Of a DNA stretch of 64,000 bases, positions 42,824 through 51,632 are shown one piece after another; within the stretch, counting starts at the first letter, position 1; every line of letters starts with the position of its first letter. The notes beneath the pieces were generated by a model. That model was not told where the DNA came from. It saw only the letters and a list, made by a program, of their open reading frames with translations, and did not search any database. The DNA is from Gelidibacter salicanalis (GTDB taxonomy: Bacteria > Bacteroidota > Bacteroidia > Flavobacteriales > Flavobacteriaceae). The translations under genes were made by a program, and so were the position numbers. Location: assembly GCF_016469035.1 (NCBI RefSeq), contig NZ_JAEHJZ010000004.1:47171-111170 (forward strand), in the 5' to 3' direction.

Positions 42824-44515
42824 TCAGAGTTTGATATCCCTTAACTTCAATTGCAAACTCACATTACCCTGCCAATGGTTCTCATCAATGGAATACACGG
42901 CCTTAAACGGTTTTTTATCAGTGATGAGTTCACATTTATCACCCAAATTAAACCCAATACCTACAATTTGTTGGGAGTGTCCTTGCTTGGCGGTAATTCT
43001 TAAATGCTTATCATCGCCACCCACGCATTTACCATAGCCAGTATCCTGTAAGTTTTCGGTCATAAAAATCGGCGCCATATTTCCGGGTCCAAAAGGAGCG
43101 AATTGTTTCAGAATTCGGTAAAATTTCGGGGTAATATCTTTGAAGTCGATCGCCATATCTACTCTAATTTCTGGAGTCAATAGCGCTTTATCTATAGTGT
43201 TGGAAACCTCATCTTCAAAAGCTTGCTTAAACGCGTCATAATTTTCAGATTTCATGGTCAACCCTGCCGCATACTTATGACCCCCAAATTGTTCAATATG
43301 ATGGCTACAGGCTTCAAGCGCGTTATACACATCAAAACCACTAACTGAGCGTGCCGAAGCAGCTAATCTATCGCCACTTTTGGTAAACACCAAGGTAGGT
43401 CTGTAATAGGTTTCAATCAATCGAGACGCCACAATCCCTATCACCCCTTTATGCCAAGACTCATGATATACCACAGAGGTGAGCCGTTCTTGTTCTTTAA
43501 ATTCCTCTATTTGGAGTAAGGCTTCTTGGGTTATTTGTTGATCGGCTTCTTTTCTATCAGAATTGAATTGTTCAATTTGTGCGGCATAGGTTTGTGCAAG
43601 TTCCTGGTCTTCCTCTGTTAATAAAGTGACAGCATAATTACCGTGTTTCATCCGCCCTGCAGCATTGATTCTTGGCGCGACGATAAAAACCACATCAGTA
43701 ATGGTCATTTCGGTTTTCTTGGTTTGATCAATAATTGCTTTGATGCCCGCACGCGGATGCTCATTAATTACTTGTAGGCCAAAATACGCCAAAGTCCTAT
43801 TTTCTCCCGTAATTGGAACAATATCCGCGCCAATAGCAGTGGCCACCAAGTCAAGATAGGCTATCAAATCTTCAATAGATTTACCATCATTTGACGCTAA
43901 GGCCTGAACCAATTTAAAACCAACCCCGCAACCACACAACTCGTCATAGGGGTAGTTACAATCATCACGTTTAGGATCTAAGATGGCAACGGCATCCGGG
44001 AGTTGAGCACCGGGCCTGTGATGGTCGCAAATAATAAAATCGATTCCTTTTTCTTTCGCGTAGGCGACTTTATCAATGGCTTTAATCCCGCAATCTAGCG
44101 CGATGATTAAAGAAAAGTCATTGTCATCCGCAAAGTCGATGCCTTTTATAGACACCCCATAACCTTCTCCATACCGATCCGGAATGTAGGTAGCCACAGT
44201 ATCGATTCTCGTTTTTAAATAGGACGACATCAAGGCTACTGAGGTGGTGCCATCCACATCGTAATCGCCAAAAACCAATATATTCTCACCCTTGGCAAAG
44301 GCTTGCTCAATGCGTGCTACAGCCTTGTCCATATCAGTCATTAAAAAGGGATCGTGAAGATCGCTTAGACTTGGCCTAAAAAACTGTTTGGCGGACTCAT
44401 AGGTTTCAATGCCTCGTTGCAGCAATAAAGACGCAATAGAATCCCCCACTTGAAGGGCTTCCGCTAGATCCTTTATTTTGGAAAGCTCTGGTTTGGGTTT
44501 TAAGGTCCAGCGCAT
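42824..44515 (-). CDS. recJ: Single-stranded-DNA-specific 5'-3' exonuclease
   Basis: 563 residues. DHH-superfamily motifs: VFGDYDVDGTTS near residue 79, ALDCGIK, ICDHHRPG near 159, and AAGRMKHG near 297; the DHHA1 segment has QFGGHKYAAG. It degrades ssDNA from the 5' end in recombination and repair. It stands as a single gene, with no terminator of its own seen. Confidence 0.96.
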   Translation of the reverse strand: MRWTLKPKPELSKIKDLAEALQVGDSIASLLLQRGIETYESAKQFFRPSLSDLHDPFLMTDMDKAVARIEQAFAKGENILVFGDYDVDGTTSVALMSSYLKTRIDTVATYIPDRYGEGYGVSIKGIDFADDNDFSLIIALDCGIKAIDKVAYAKEKGIDFIICDHHRPGAQLPDAVAILDPKRDDCNYPYDELCGCGVGFKLVQALASNDGKSIEDLIAYLDLVATAIGADIVPITGENRTLAYFGLQVINEHPRAGIKAIIDQTKKTEMTITDVVFIVAPRINAAGRMKHGNYAVTLLTEEDQELAQTYAAQIEQFNSDRKEADQQITQEALLQIEEFKEQERLTSVVYHESWHKGVIGIVASRLIETYYRPTLVFTKSGDRLAASARSVSGFDVYNALEACSHHIEQFGGHKYAAGLTMKSENYDAFKQAFEDEVSNTIDKALLTPEIRVDMAIDFKDITPKFYRILKQFAPFGPGNMAPIFMTENLQDTGYGKCVGGDDKHLRITAKQGHSQQIVGIGFNLGDKCELITDKKPFKAVYSIDENHWQGNVSLQLKLRDIKL

Positions 44516-44554
44516 GTTGGGAATGATTTATGGTTGGATGATTTATAATAGATC

Positions 44555-44587
44555 AGACCTCACAGGTTTTAAAAACCTGTGAGGTCT
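44555..44587. repeat. Dispersed palindrome, second copy (CTCACAGGTTT core)
   Basis: Perfect 16-bp inverted repeat (arms 44555-44570 and 44572-44587) between the OsmC stop and the recJ start. Its CTCACAGGTTT/AAACCTGTGAG core is shared with 3152-3184. It may serve as the OsmC terminator. Confidence 0.7.
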
Positions 44588-44598
44588 TGGTATAAAAC

Positions 44599-45021
44599 TT
44601 AGTTATTATGATAATGAATAGACGTGTTCACTTTGGCAAACTTTTTAAACATTTCCATAACGCCACAATATTTCTCAATAGATAAATCCACTGCTTTTTT
44701 GATTTTATCTTCATTTAAATCGTTACCATAAAAGTGATATTCTACAGACACCGTGTGATACGTTTTCGGGTGTTCTTCCGTCAATTCGCCATAAGTATCC
44801 ATTCTGAAATCTGAAATGTCAACTTTCATTTTCTTTAGGATAGAAACCACATCCAGACCTGAACACCCCGCCAAAGCCGAAAGCATCATCGCTTTTGGAC
44901 GTAAACCAGAATTGTTGCCGCCATCTTCTTCTGAAGTGTCGATTAATAGGGTTTTTCCGCTCGGATTATCAGATTCAAATTGAGAATTTCCTTTCCAATG
45001 GGTAATAACTTTATGATCCAT
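44599..45021 (-). CDS. OsmC family protein
   Basis: 140 residues. The conserved Cys of the second motif is in LAGCSGLDVVSILKKM near residue 53, and the C-terminal IEKYCGVM holds a further Cys. OsmC/Ohr proteins reduce organic hydroperoxides with paired cysteines; here one Cys is in the usual helix and the N-terminal Cys of Ohr is missing, so it is closer to the YhfA/OsmC-like group than to Ohr. It has a good -7 box. Confidence 0.85.
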   Translation of the reverse strand: MDHKVITHWKGNSQFESDNPSGKTLLIDTSEEDGGNNSGLRPKAMMLSALAGCSGLDVVSILKKMKVDISDFRMDTYGELTEEHPKTYHTVSVEYHFYGNDLNEDKIKKAVDLSIEKYCGVMEMFKKFAKVNTSIHYHNN

Positions 45022-45062
45022 GTATGTGTATTTTAAATTTTTATGTTCTTAATCTCGTTATC

Positions 45063-45070
45063 CAAAAATA
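45063..45070 (-). promoter_or_regulatory. -7 box of the OsmC family gene
   Basis: Minus-strand TATTTTTG matches TAnnTTTG about 42 bases before the ATG. Confidence 0.5.
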
Positions 45071-45374
45071 CTACTAAATATCAAGATTACCTCTTTGGTA
45101 GATGGCAATAAATTTGAGTCCCGATAGAATACATAATTTTGAGAAACCTAACAAAGTTTGCTTCCAATCCCATGAAGAAGAGGTTCATTTGAAACCAGAC
45201 TCCTCGATAATTTAACTTATGACGAAATCCTTATTTTTATTATTTGTAACGAGAGAAAATTATCAATGAAGGTAGATTTGCTTAACAAATGAATAGAAAG
45301 AATTTTTTAATAGTCATTCCGATAAAAGAAACACAGTCAAGCAAAACTCTATTTTGATATTAAATAACCTAAAC
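45071..45374. other. Intergenic stretch with no recognisable feature
   Basis: About 300 bases between the OsmC promoter and a small ORF. I see no hairpin with a T tract, repeat, tRNA-like fold or long reading frame in it. Confidence 0.5.
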
Positions 45375-45530
45375 ATGGGACTAATTACAATAAACCTCAA
45401 AGGAAAGCACACATTAAAGTGTCTCAAATTTTTTGTGTTTTGGGTTATACTCCCGATGTCCTGCGGTCTGTTTTATCTTATAGTTTTTCAAACAGATAAA
45501 CTAATCTCCATCTTGAATACTATTCGTTAA
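45375..45530 (+). CDS. Possible 51-residue small membrane protein
   Basis: ATG at 45375 opens a 51-codon frame with a charged N-terminus (NLKGKHTLKCLK) and one or two hydrophobic stretches (residues 18-40). Its last 30 bases run over the 3' end of the uracil-DNA glycosylase gene on the other strand. No convincing promoter is seen. It could be chance. Confidence 0.25.
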   Translation: MGLITINLKGKHTLKCLKFFVFWVILPMSCGLFYLIVFQTDKLISILNTIR

Positions 45531-46094
45531 TATGGATTGTATGGATTGCTTCAATTCCGGCACAACCTCCTTCTCAAACCAAGGGTTCCGCGTCAACCAA
45601 AACCGATTTCGCGGTGAGGGATGCGGCAACGGAAAAAATCTGGGCAAATACTCTTGATAATTATCCACCGTTTCCGTCAAGGTCTTTTTAGCGTCTTTCT
45701 TTAAATAATATTTTTGGGCATACATTCCAATTAATAACACCAATTTTACATTTGGCATCACCTCCCAAAGTTGAGTATGCCATTGCGGGGCGCATTCTGG
45801 TCGTGGTGGTAAATCGCCGCCCTTCCCTCGTCCTGGATAACAAAAGCCCATCGGAATGATGGCAAAATTCCTTTCATCATAAAATTCTTCAGCGGTTACG
45901 CCTAACCAACTTCGCAGTTGCTTCCCGCTGGCGTCATCCCAAGGAATTCCAGAGGCATGCACTTTGGTACCCGGCGCCTGTCCAATAATCACAATTTTAG
46001 AAGTGGAATTGAAGGTAACAACCGGTCTTGGTCCTAGCGGTAAATGCGCTTTACACAGCATGCAGTTTTTTATGCTTTGACGTAAATCTTGCAT
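45501..46094 (-). CDS. Uracil-DNA glycosylase family protein
   Basis: 197 residues. Motif 1 reads IIGQAPGTKVH and the C-terminal motif reads PHPSPRNRFW, which are the catalytic loop and the DNA-inserting loop of the UDG superfamily. CMLCKAHLPLG near the start keeps two cysteines, but the four-cysteine cluster of family 4 is not evident. It removes uracil or other damaged bases. It lies 8 bases downstream of the flavin oxidoreductase gene. Confidence 0.82.
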   Translation of the reverse strand: MQDLRQSIKNCMLCKAHLPLGPRPVVTFNSTSKIVIIGQAPGTKVHASGIPWDDASGKQLRSWLGVTAEEFYDERNFAIIPMGFCYPGRGKGGDLPPRPECAPQWHTQLWEVMPNVKLVLLIGMYAQKYYLKKDAKKTLTETVDNYQEYLPRFFPLPHPSPRNRFWLTRNPWFEKEVVPELKQSIQSILTNSIQDGD

Positions 46095-46102
46095 CCCAAT
46101 GA

Positions 46103-47461
46103 TTACTTATTTTCCATCATCTTTTTCATGTCCATACCAAACGACGGATAGGTCATCATCATCCGCTTAAATTCTTTGCTGGTCATACTATTATAAATAG
46201 CGGCTGCAAATACATTGATGCTTTCATTCGCCTCCGAACTTAAAATATGAGCGCCCACAATTTCATCCGTGCGCTCATTCACCAATATGGTATACGCATA
46301 GGTGTCTTCGTTCTCTTTTTTGGCATTATACCAACCACTAGAATCGCCTTGATAGACCCTGATATTTTTGTAACGCGCCTTGGCGTCTTCTTCACCATAC
46401 CCTACTGAAGATAAATTTGGAGTTGTAAACACTGTGGACGGCACACAAGGGACATCTAAGGTCTTTGATTTTTCTTTTATCACATTGTTCCCAACAATAT
46501 AACCTTGCAATCCCGAAAGTGGGGTTAATGACGGCGATTTATTAGAAACGTCTCCACAGGCATAAACCTTTGGGTGGGATTTACTTTGTAAATAATCATT
46601 GACTACAATACCATTTTTATCAGCATCAATACCGGCCTTATCCAGTTCTAAAGCTTCAATGGCAGGAATTCTTCCCGTTGCATTAATGACCATTCTGGAT
46701 TTTTGGGTTTTGGTTTTCCCATTATAGCTATAAAAAACCTTTTTATTCTTCTTCAATTTCTCAACTGCTGTAACCTCAGCATTAAAAACAAATTTCACAC
46801 CTAAGCTTTCCAACTTCGCAATCAATTTTTTAACCAGAAATTGATCAAAGTCTCCCAGCGCCGTTTCAGCGCTTTCCAGAACGGTAACTTTTGAACCCAA
46901 TGTGGCCAACATACATGCAAACTCCATGGTGATATATCCTGATCCAATAAATGTGATGGATTTTGGGATTTTCTTTAAATTCAGAATATCTTCACTTACT
47001 TTTAGGTACTCCTTCCCATCAATATCAAGTGGTCTAGGAATGTTTCCTGTGGCAATCACAAAATAATCTGCAGAAACCACTTTACCTTCGACTTCCACTT
47101 CATTTTTACTGATAAATTTTGGCGATTGATGGTACATTGCAATGCCGAAGCCTTTCATTTTCTCTTCAGTATTTGGCGGAATGGGATTAGAGAATGAGCG
47201 TTTAAATTTTTGGACTTTCTTCCAATTCAATTTGGGCATTTTTTGAATTCCTGACCCTTTCAAATTCCGACTTTGGTAAATCAGTTTTGAAAACTGCAAT
47301 ACTATTCTTTTGGAATCGCAGCCTCTATTCGCACAGGTGCCTCCAAATTCTCTATTGTCAGCAATGGCGACACTCAAGTCATTTTCGGCACATATCTCAG
47401 CTGCCGTTTGCCCGGCAACACCACTACCAATGATAAAAACGTTGTAATGTTTGTTTTTCAT
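46103..47461 (-). CDS. NAD(P)/FAD-dependent disulfide-oxidoreductase-like protein
   Basis: 452 residues. FAD-binding GSGVAGQTAA at the start, a redox pair CANRGC near residue 43, and an NAD-binding GSGYITMEFA near residue 165. The C-terminal motif that normally holds the catalytic His of glutathione reductase-type enzymes (HxxP) reads MTYPSFGMD here, so the His is replaced. It is therefore unlikely to be a standard disulfide reductase, although Bacteroidota relatives are often called that. It is transcribed ahead of the uracil-DNA glycosylase gene. Confidence 0.8.
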   Translation of the reverse strand: MKNKHYNVFIIGSGVAGQTAAEICAENDLSVAIADNREFGGTCANRGCDSKRIVLQFSKLIYQSRNLKGSGIQKMPKLNWKKVQKFKRSFSNPIPPNTEEKMKGFGIAMYHQSPKFISKNEVEVEGKVVSADYFVIATGNIPRPLDIDGKEYLKVSEDILNLKKIPKSITFIGSGYITMEFACMLATLGSKVTVLESAETALGDFDQFLVKKLIAKLESLGVKFVFNAEVTAVEKLKKNKKVFYSYNGKTKTQKSRMVINATGRIPAIEALELDKAGIDADKNGIVVNDYLQSKSHPKVYACGDVSNKSPSLTPLSGLQGYIVGNNVIKEKSKTLDVPCVPSTVFTTPNLSSVGYGEEDAKARYKNIRVYQGDSSGWYNAKKENEDTYAYTILVNERTDEIVGAHILSSEANESINVFAAAIYNSMTSKEFKRMMMTYPSFGMDMKKMMENK

Positions 47462-47541
47462 AATCTCTATATATGGCTAATAAGATACTAAAGTTCTTAC
47501 CAGAATATGTTAGGGAAAATCTAAAAGTTATAAGAAATTGA

Positions 47542-48219
47542 TTACTCCTTAGGTTTGCCACCTACTACAATGACTATTTCGCCCTTAGGAGGTTTTTGAG
47601 TGTAATGCTCCAGCACTTCTTTAGCGGTGCCTCTTATGGTTTCTTCATAGAGTTTTGTCAATTCCCGAGAGACGGAAACAGGCCGATCTTCACCAAAATA
47701 CTCGCAAAAATGCGCTAAGGTTTTGATGAGTTTATGCGGACTCTCATAAAAAATCATGGTTCGTGTTTCTTCTGCAAGTTGTAAGAATCGTGTTTGCCTG
47801 CCTTTTTTGACCGGAAGAAACCCTTCAAAAACAAATTTGTCGTTGGGCAAACCGCTGTTCACCAAAGCAGGGACGAATGCAGTGGCTCCCGGTAAACAGT
47901 CTACTTCAATACCGTGCTCAATGCAGGCACGTGCCAATAAAAATCCAGGGTCTGAAATGGCAGGCGTACCCGCATCACTAATTAAAGCAATGGTCGTCCC
48001 GGATTTAATTTTTTCAATTAAATGTTCTACCGTTCTATGTTCATTGTGCATATGATGCGATTGCGAACGGGTAGCAATTTCAAAATGTTTCAGGAGTTTT
48101 CCAGACGTGCGCGTGTCTTCAGCCAAAATCAGATCGACTTCCTTTAGCACCTCAACAGCTCTAAAGGTCATATCCTTGAGATTACCGATAGGGGTTGGTA
48201 CAATAAATAATTTACTCAT
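47542..48219 (-). CDS. rsmI: 16S rRNA (cytidine-1402-2'-O)-methyltransferase
   Basis: 225 residues. The N-terminal PTPIGNLKDMTFRA, the AEDTRTSGKLL segment and SDAGTPAISDPG are hallmark motifs of RsmI (tetrapyrrole-methylase fold). It 2'-O-methylates C1402 in the ribosomal decoding centre, using SAM. It lies three bases downstream of the uncharacterised gene at 48223-48990, so the two are co-transcribed. Confidence 0.94.
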   Translation of the reverse strand: MSKLFIVPTPIGNLKDMTFRAVEVLKEVDLILAEDTRTSGKLLKHFEIATRSQSHHMHNEHRTVEHLIEKIKSGTTIALISDAGTPAISDPGFLLARACIEHGIEVDCLPGATAFVPALVNSGLPNDKFVFEGFLPVKKGRQTRFLQLAEETRTMIFYESPHKLIKTLAHFCEYFGEDRPVSVSRELTKLYEETIRGTAKEVLEHYTQKPPKGEIVIVVGGKPKE

Positions 48220-48222
48220 CTA

Positions 48223-48990
48223 TTAATCAAACTTACCTTCAATAATCCCCATAAAACGCTCTTCAATTGGTTCTTTACCTTCCCAATTGTTATAATCTGG
48301 CTTGACAATATTCTGGATTAAATTCCGTGCCTCCTCAAAAGAACTAGAGGTATTGATTTGAGACAGGACGCGTTCATAATCTTCACGCTGGCCATCAAAA
48401 AGATGTTTTATAAACGCTATTTTATCATTGAGACCAATATTAAGGCCATGTTTGAGTTTATCATTCAAAGTTTTTCTCAGTTGCTCTTTAGACTTGGATG
48501 CAGATACAGGATCAAACACCGGCATATTTTTAAAACCTGCAGTCAATTCATCAAAATCGTCCTTAGGCTCTAGCGCCTCTGGGGGAGGAGATGTAGGAGC
48601 GGATGCTGGAGGCGGTGTCTGCTCAAAAAAGGCATCAACTTCATGCGTTTCGTGAGGCATTTGTGCCACCAAATCTTTAATTTTCTCCATCACGGGCTCC
48701 ATGATGCCGTCATCTTCTATTTCATCAAGATTGACATATATTTTATCACCACGTTCAATGTTATCACTTATTTTATTATTGAAGGCAACATCTAACATAT
48801 CAAAGAATGAAGAATCCACTCCTATAGTAGGTAAGCCTTGTTCCAGGTTTTCATTGGCAAATTTCAAAACACTCAATTTTTCATATAAAAGACCTGTTTC
48901 ACGATGCAGTTCGGCAACATTCTCTTTCCCCTTCAATTTAAGAATTCTATGCGCAATGCTCATTAATTCCGACTCCAACTTCTTCTTCAT
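48223..48990 (-). CDS. Conserved hypothetical protein, flavobacterial type
   Basis: 255 residues, cytoplasmic and acidic. Residues 1-105 are helical, a Pro/Ala-rich linker (near 120-140) follows, and the C-terminal half (DLKFGLNIGLNDKIAFI-like, read as KHGLNIGLNDKIAFIKHLFDG) is again helical. I recognise no catalytic motif. The same protein type is common upstream of rsmI in Flavobacteriaceae as far as I can recall; function unknown. It is divergent from tdk. Confidence 0.65.
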   Translation of the reverse strand: MKKKLESELMSIAHRILKLKGKENVAELHRETGLLYEKLSVLKFANENLEQGLPTIGVDSSFFDMLDVAFNNKISDNIERGDKIYVNLDEIEDDGIMEPVMEKIKDLVAQMPHETHEVDAFFEQTPPPASAPTSPPPEALEPKDDFDELTAGFKNMPVFDPVSASKSKEQLRKTLNDKLKHGLNIGLNDKIAFIKHLFDGQREDYERVLSQINTSSSFEEARNLIQNIVKPDYNNWEGKEPIEERFMGIIEGKFD

Positions 48991-49093
48991 AACTTTTAAC
49001 TTTAATTCTAATTTATGCTTATGATTTTTAATAAATTTACGCCACCTTTATATAAAACGAGGATGAGCTTTGTTTTAGTGTTAAAATTACGAA

Positions 49094-49729
49094 ATGTTTC
49101 TTGAAAATACAGTAAATCCTAAAGAACAATTTGGGTGGATTGAGGTTATTTGTGGATCAATGTTTTCTGGTAAGACCGAAGAATTGATCAGGCGTCTTAA
49201 ACGTGCCCAGTTTGCAAAACAAAAAGTGGAGATTTTTAAACCCGCTGTTGATGTACGTTATGACGAAGACATGGTAATGTCTCATGATGCTAACCAAATT
49301 CGTTCGACATCAGTTCCCGCCGCAGCAAATATTCCTATTTTGGCTGATGGTTGTGAAGTGGTTGGGATTGACGAAGCCCAGTTTTTTGATGATGAAATTG
49401 TTCGTGTGTGCAATGATTTGGCCAACAAAGGCGTTCGGGTAATTGTTGCGGGATTAGATATGGATTTCAAGGGCAATCCGTTTGGCCCCATGCCCAATTT
49501 AATGGCTACTGCCGAGTATGTTACCAAAGTGCACGCTATTTGCACCCGCACCGGAAATTTGGCACAATACAGTTACAGAAAATCTCAAAATGATGCGCTG
49601 GTTATGTTGGGCCAAGTGGATGAATATGAGCCTTTAAGTCGTGGTGCTTTTTACAAGGCCATGGCAAAAGACAAAATGAGTCCCAAGAAAGTGAATGATA
49701 CTGAAAAACTAAAAGATTCCAATGCCTAA
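49094..49729 (+). CDS. tdk: Thymidine kinase
   Basis: 211 residues. Walker A GSMFSGKTEEL near residue 22, IDEAQFFDD near residue 93, and the lasso loop with the YSYRKS end. The type II structural zinc site, usually four Cys, is largely absent: CTRTG keeps only one Cys, and the second pair is replaced by LSRGAFYK. It makes dTMP from thymidine and ATP. Its last eight bases overlap the alr start, so the two are coupled. Confidence 0.93.
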   Translation: MFLENTVNPKEQFGWIEVICGSMFSGKTEELIRRLKRAQFAKQKVEIFKPAVDVRYDEDMVMSHDANQIRSTSVPAAANIPILADGCEVVGIDEAQFFDDEIVRVCNDLANKGVRVIVAGLDMDFKGNPFGPMPNLMATAEYVTKVHAICTRTGNLAQYSYRKSQNDALVMLGQVDEYEPLSRGAFYKAMAKDKMSPKKVNDTEKLKDSNA

Positions 49730-50828
49730 AGCGCAAGAAACTGTACTCGAAATTGATCTTTCTGCTCTAAAACACAATTTTGAATATCTCAAATCAAAAC
49801 TCCAAAAGGATACTAAATTTTTAGCCGTTGTAAAAGCCTTTGCTTATGGCAATGATGCGGATACTATAGCACTCTATCTTCAAGATTTGGGTGTTGATTA
49901 TTTTGCGGTGGCCTATACCGGTGAAGGCGTTGCCCTAAGAAATGCGGGGATTACCAAACCCATTTTAGTACTGCATCCGTTACCAACAAGTTTCCATACC
50001 ATTATAGAGCGCTGTTTAGAACCCAGCATTTACAATTGGAAGGTGTTAAACGCGTTTTTAGAAGTTGCTACCGCTAAAAATCAAAAGCAGTATCCCATCC
50101 ATCTCAAATTTAATACCGGCCTGAATAGACTGGGGTTTGATCTTGAGGATATCCAAACAATACATTCTAAACTACAATGGTCAGAAACGATACATATAAA
50201 ATCAATCTTTTCGCATTTGGCAGCGAGTGAAGATTTAAGCGAAAAAGCATTTACAGAGCAACAAATACAGTCGTTTAAGAACATCACCGAAACCTTTGAG
50301 AAAGTTTTTGATTATAAACCTTTGCTTCACCTCAGCAATACCTCAGGAATTTTAAATTATTCTGATGCTCATCTCGATATGGTCAGAAGCGGAATAGGTC
50401 TTTACGGTTTCGGTAATTCTGAAAAAGAAAATAAAAATTTTAAACCGATAGCAACATTAAAGTCGGTCATTTCTCAAATCCATCACATTGAAAAAGGAGA
50501 AACGGTAGGCTATAATCGGGCCTTTAAAAGTGAAGAAGCAATTACCACCGCCACCATTCCTATTGGTCATGCTGATGGTATTGGACGGCAATACGGACAA
50601 GGCAAAGGATATGTGATTATTAAGAGCCAAAAAGCACCTATTGTTGGCAATGTATGTATGGACATGATCATGGTCAACATTACGGGTATTGTCTGTGAAG
50701 AGGGTGATGAAGTCATTATTTTTGATACGTCGCATACCGCAGAACACCTAGCCAATACCGCAAACACCATTTCCTATGAGCTTGTTACCGCAATTTCGCA
50801 ACGGGTAAAGCGCATCATCATAAAATAA
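49722..50828 (+). CDS. alr: Alanine racemase
   Basis: 368 residues. The PLP lysine is in VVKAFAYGND (the family usually has KADAYGHG), the catalytic Tyr is in VGYNRAF, and the binding loop reads PIGHADGIGR where GYADGY is usual. It makes D-alanine for peptidoglycan. It overlaps tdk by eight bases and is probably co-transcribed with it. Confidence 0.93.
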   Translation: MPKAQETVLEIDLSALKHNFEYLKSKLQKDTKFLAVVKAFAYGNDADTIALYLQDLGVDYFAVAYTGEGVALRNAGITKPILVLHPLPTSFHTIIERCLEPSIYNWKVLNAFLEVATAKNQKQYPIHLKFNTGLNRLGFDLEDIQTIHSKLQWSETIHIKSIFSHLAASEDLSEKAFTEQQIQSFKNITETFEKVFDYKPLLHLSNTSGILNYSDAHLDMVRSGIGLYGFGNSEKENKNFKPIATLKSVISQIHHIEKGETVGYNRAFKSEEAITTATIPIGHADGIGRQYGQGKGYVIIKSQKAPIVGNVCMDMIMVNITGIVCEEGDEVIIFDTSHTAEHLANTANTISYELVTAISQRVKRIIIK

Positions 50829-50931
50829 ACCACTATGAATTGGAAATCCATAGTTTTATATTTGCAGACTGAAAGTCTGTTTCGTGAAATAGCCGATAAA
50901 GAATAGGAAAAAACACATAATTATTTGTGTA

Positions 50932-50953
50932 CCCGCCTGAACGGACGGGCAGG
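50932..50953. repeat. GC-rich repeat fragment related to the type B palindromes
   Basis: The block CCCGCCTGAACGGACGGGC and its flank share the CCCGCCTGAACG arm with the type B palindromes in the tRNA array. The rest of the alr-mscL gap (50829-51060) holds nothing else that I can identify. Confidence 0.5.
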
Positions 50954-51066
50954 TTCGTGGCTAAAATATTTATAGAAACTAAAGTAACTGCAATGGAATT
51001 GCAGGGCTTTAACCTTTAACTAGAGAATAAAACATTCCTAGAAATTTAACATTTCTCAATTTTTCA

Positions 51067-51074
51067 TACATTAG
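51067..51074 (+). promoter_or_regulatory. -7-like box of mscL (TACATTAG variant)
   Basis: TACATTAG, one base off TAnnTTTG, 30 bases before the ATG. The same variant stands before asd and before small RNA copy 1. Confidence 0.4.
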
Positions 51075-51104
51075 CAATTAACAACTAACTTAAATCAATG
51101 TATT

Positions 51105-51506
51105 ATGTGGAAAGAATTTAAAAATTTCATTATGACTGGCAACGTTATAGATTTAGCCGTAGCCGTTATTCTTGCAGGTGCCGTTGGCTTAGTGATAAAT
51201 GGATTTGTAACTGACATTATGATGCCTATTGTAGGTAACTTTGCGGGAGGCGTTGATTTTGCCGATATGAAATATGTCTTATCTCCAGCTGATATTGCTG
51301 CTGATGGCACAATCACCAAACCAGAAAATGCAATTATGTATGGGAAGTGGGTCAACTCTATCATTAACTTGTTAATTGTTGGTTTCGTATTGTTTATAAT
51401 TGTTAAAGCGTATAATAAAACTAAAAAACCAAAAGCCGCACCTGCACCAGCAGGACCAACTGAAATTGACTTGCTGAAGGAAATCAGAGACGCATTAAAA
51501 AAATAA
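51105..51506 (+). CDS. mscL: Large-conductance mechanosensitive channel
   Basis: 133 residues. The N-terminal FKNFIMTGNVIDLAVAVILAG matches the MscL signature (gating helix 1), and a second helix near residue 85-105 (WVNSIINLLIVGF) leads to a charged tail. It opens under membrane tension to release solutes in osmotic downshock. The TSS-distal region ends in a strong terminator. Confidence 0.96.
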   Translation: MWKEFKNFIMTGNVIDLAVAVILAGAVGLVINGFVTDIMMPIVGNFAGGVDFADMKYVLSPADIAADGTITKPENAIMYGKWVNSIINLLIVGFVLFIIVKAYNKTKKPKAAPAPAGPTEIDLLKEIRDALKK

Positions 51507-51533
51507 TTCCGCTACACCTCATATCCTAACTTA

Positions 51534-51570
51534 AACCCGATTCCTCAAATGGATCGGGTTCTTTTTTTTT
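51534..51570 (+). terminator. Terminator after mscL
   Basis: Stem AACCCGAT with ATCGGGTT, 11-nt loop, then a run of ten T after one C. Confidence 0.85.
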
Positions 51571-51603
51571 TAAAATCTTCTTTAATCGCTCTCAATTTAT
51601 GGT

Positions 51604-51611
51604 TACATTAG
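51604..51611 (+). promoter_or_regulatory. -7-like box of asd (TACATTAG variant)
   Basis: TACATTAG, 22 bases before the asd ATG. Confidence 0.4.
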
Positions 51612-51632
51612 CTCCTTAAATAATTTTGAATT

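Noticed and set aside
50829-51060. A riboswitch in the alr-mscL gap
   Set aside because: I see a repeat fragment but no terminator-antiterminator arrangement or known aptamer pattern; neither gene is a usual riboswitch target.
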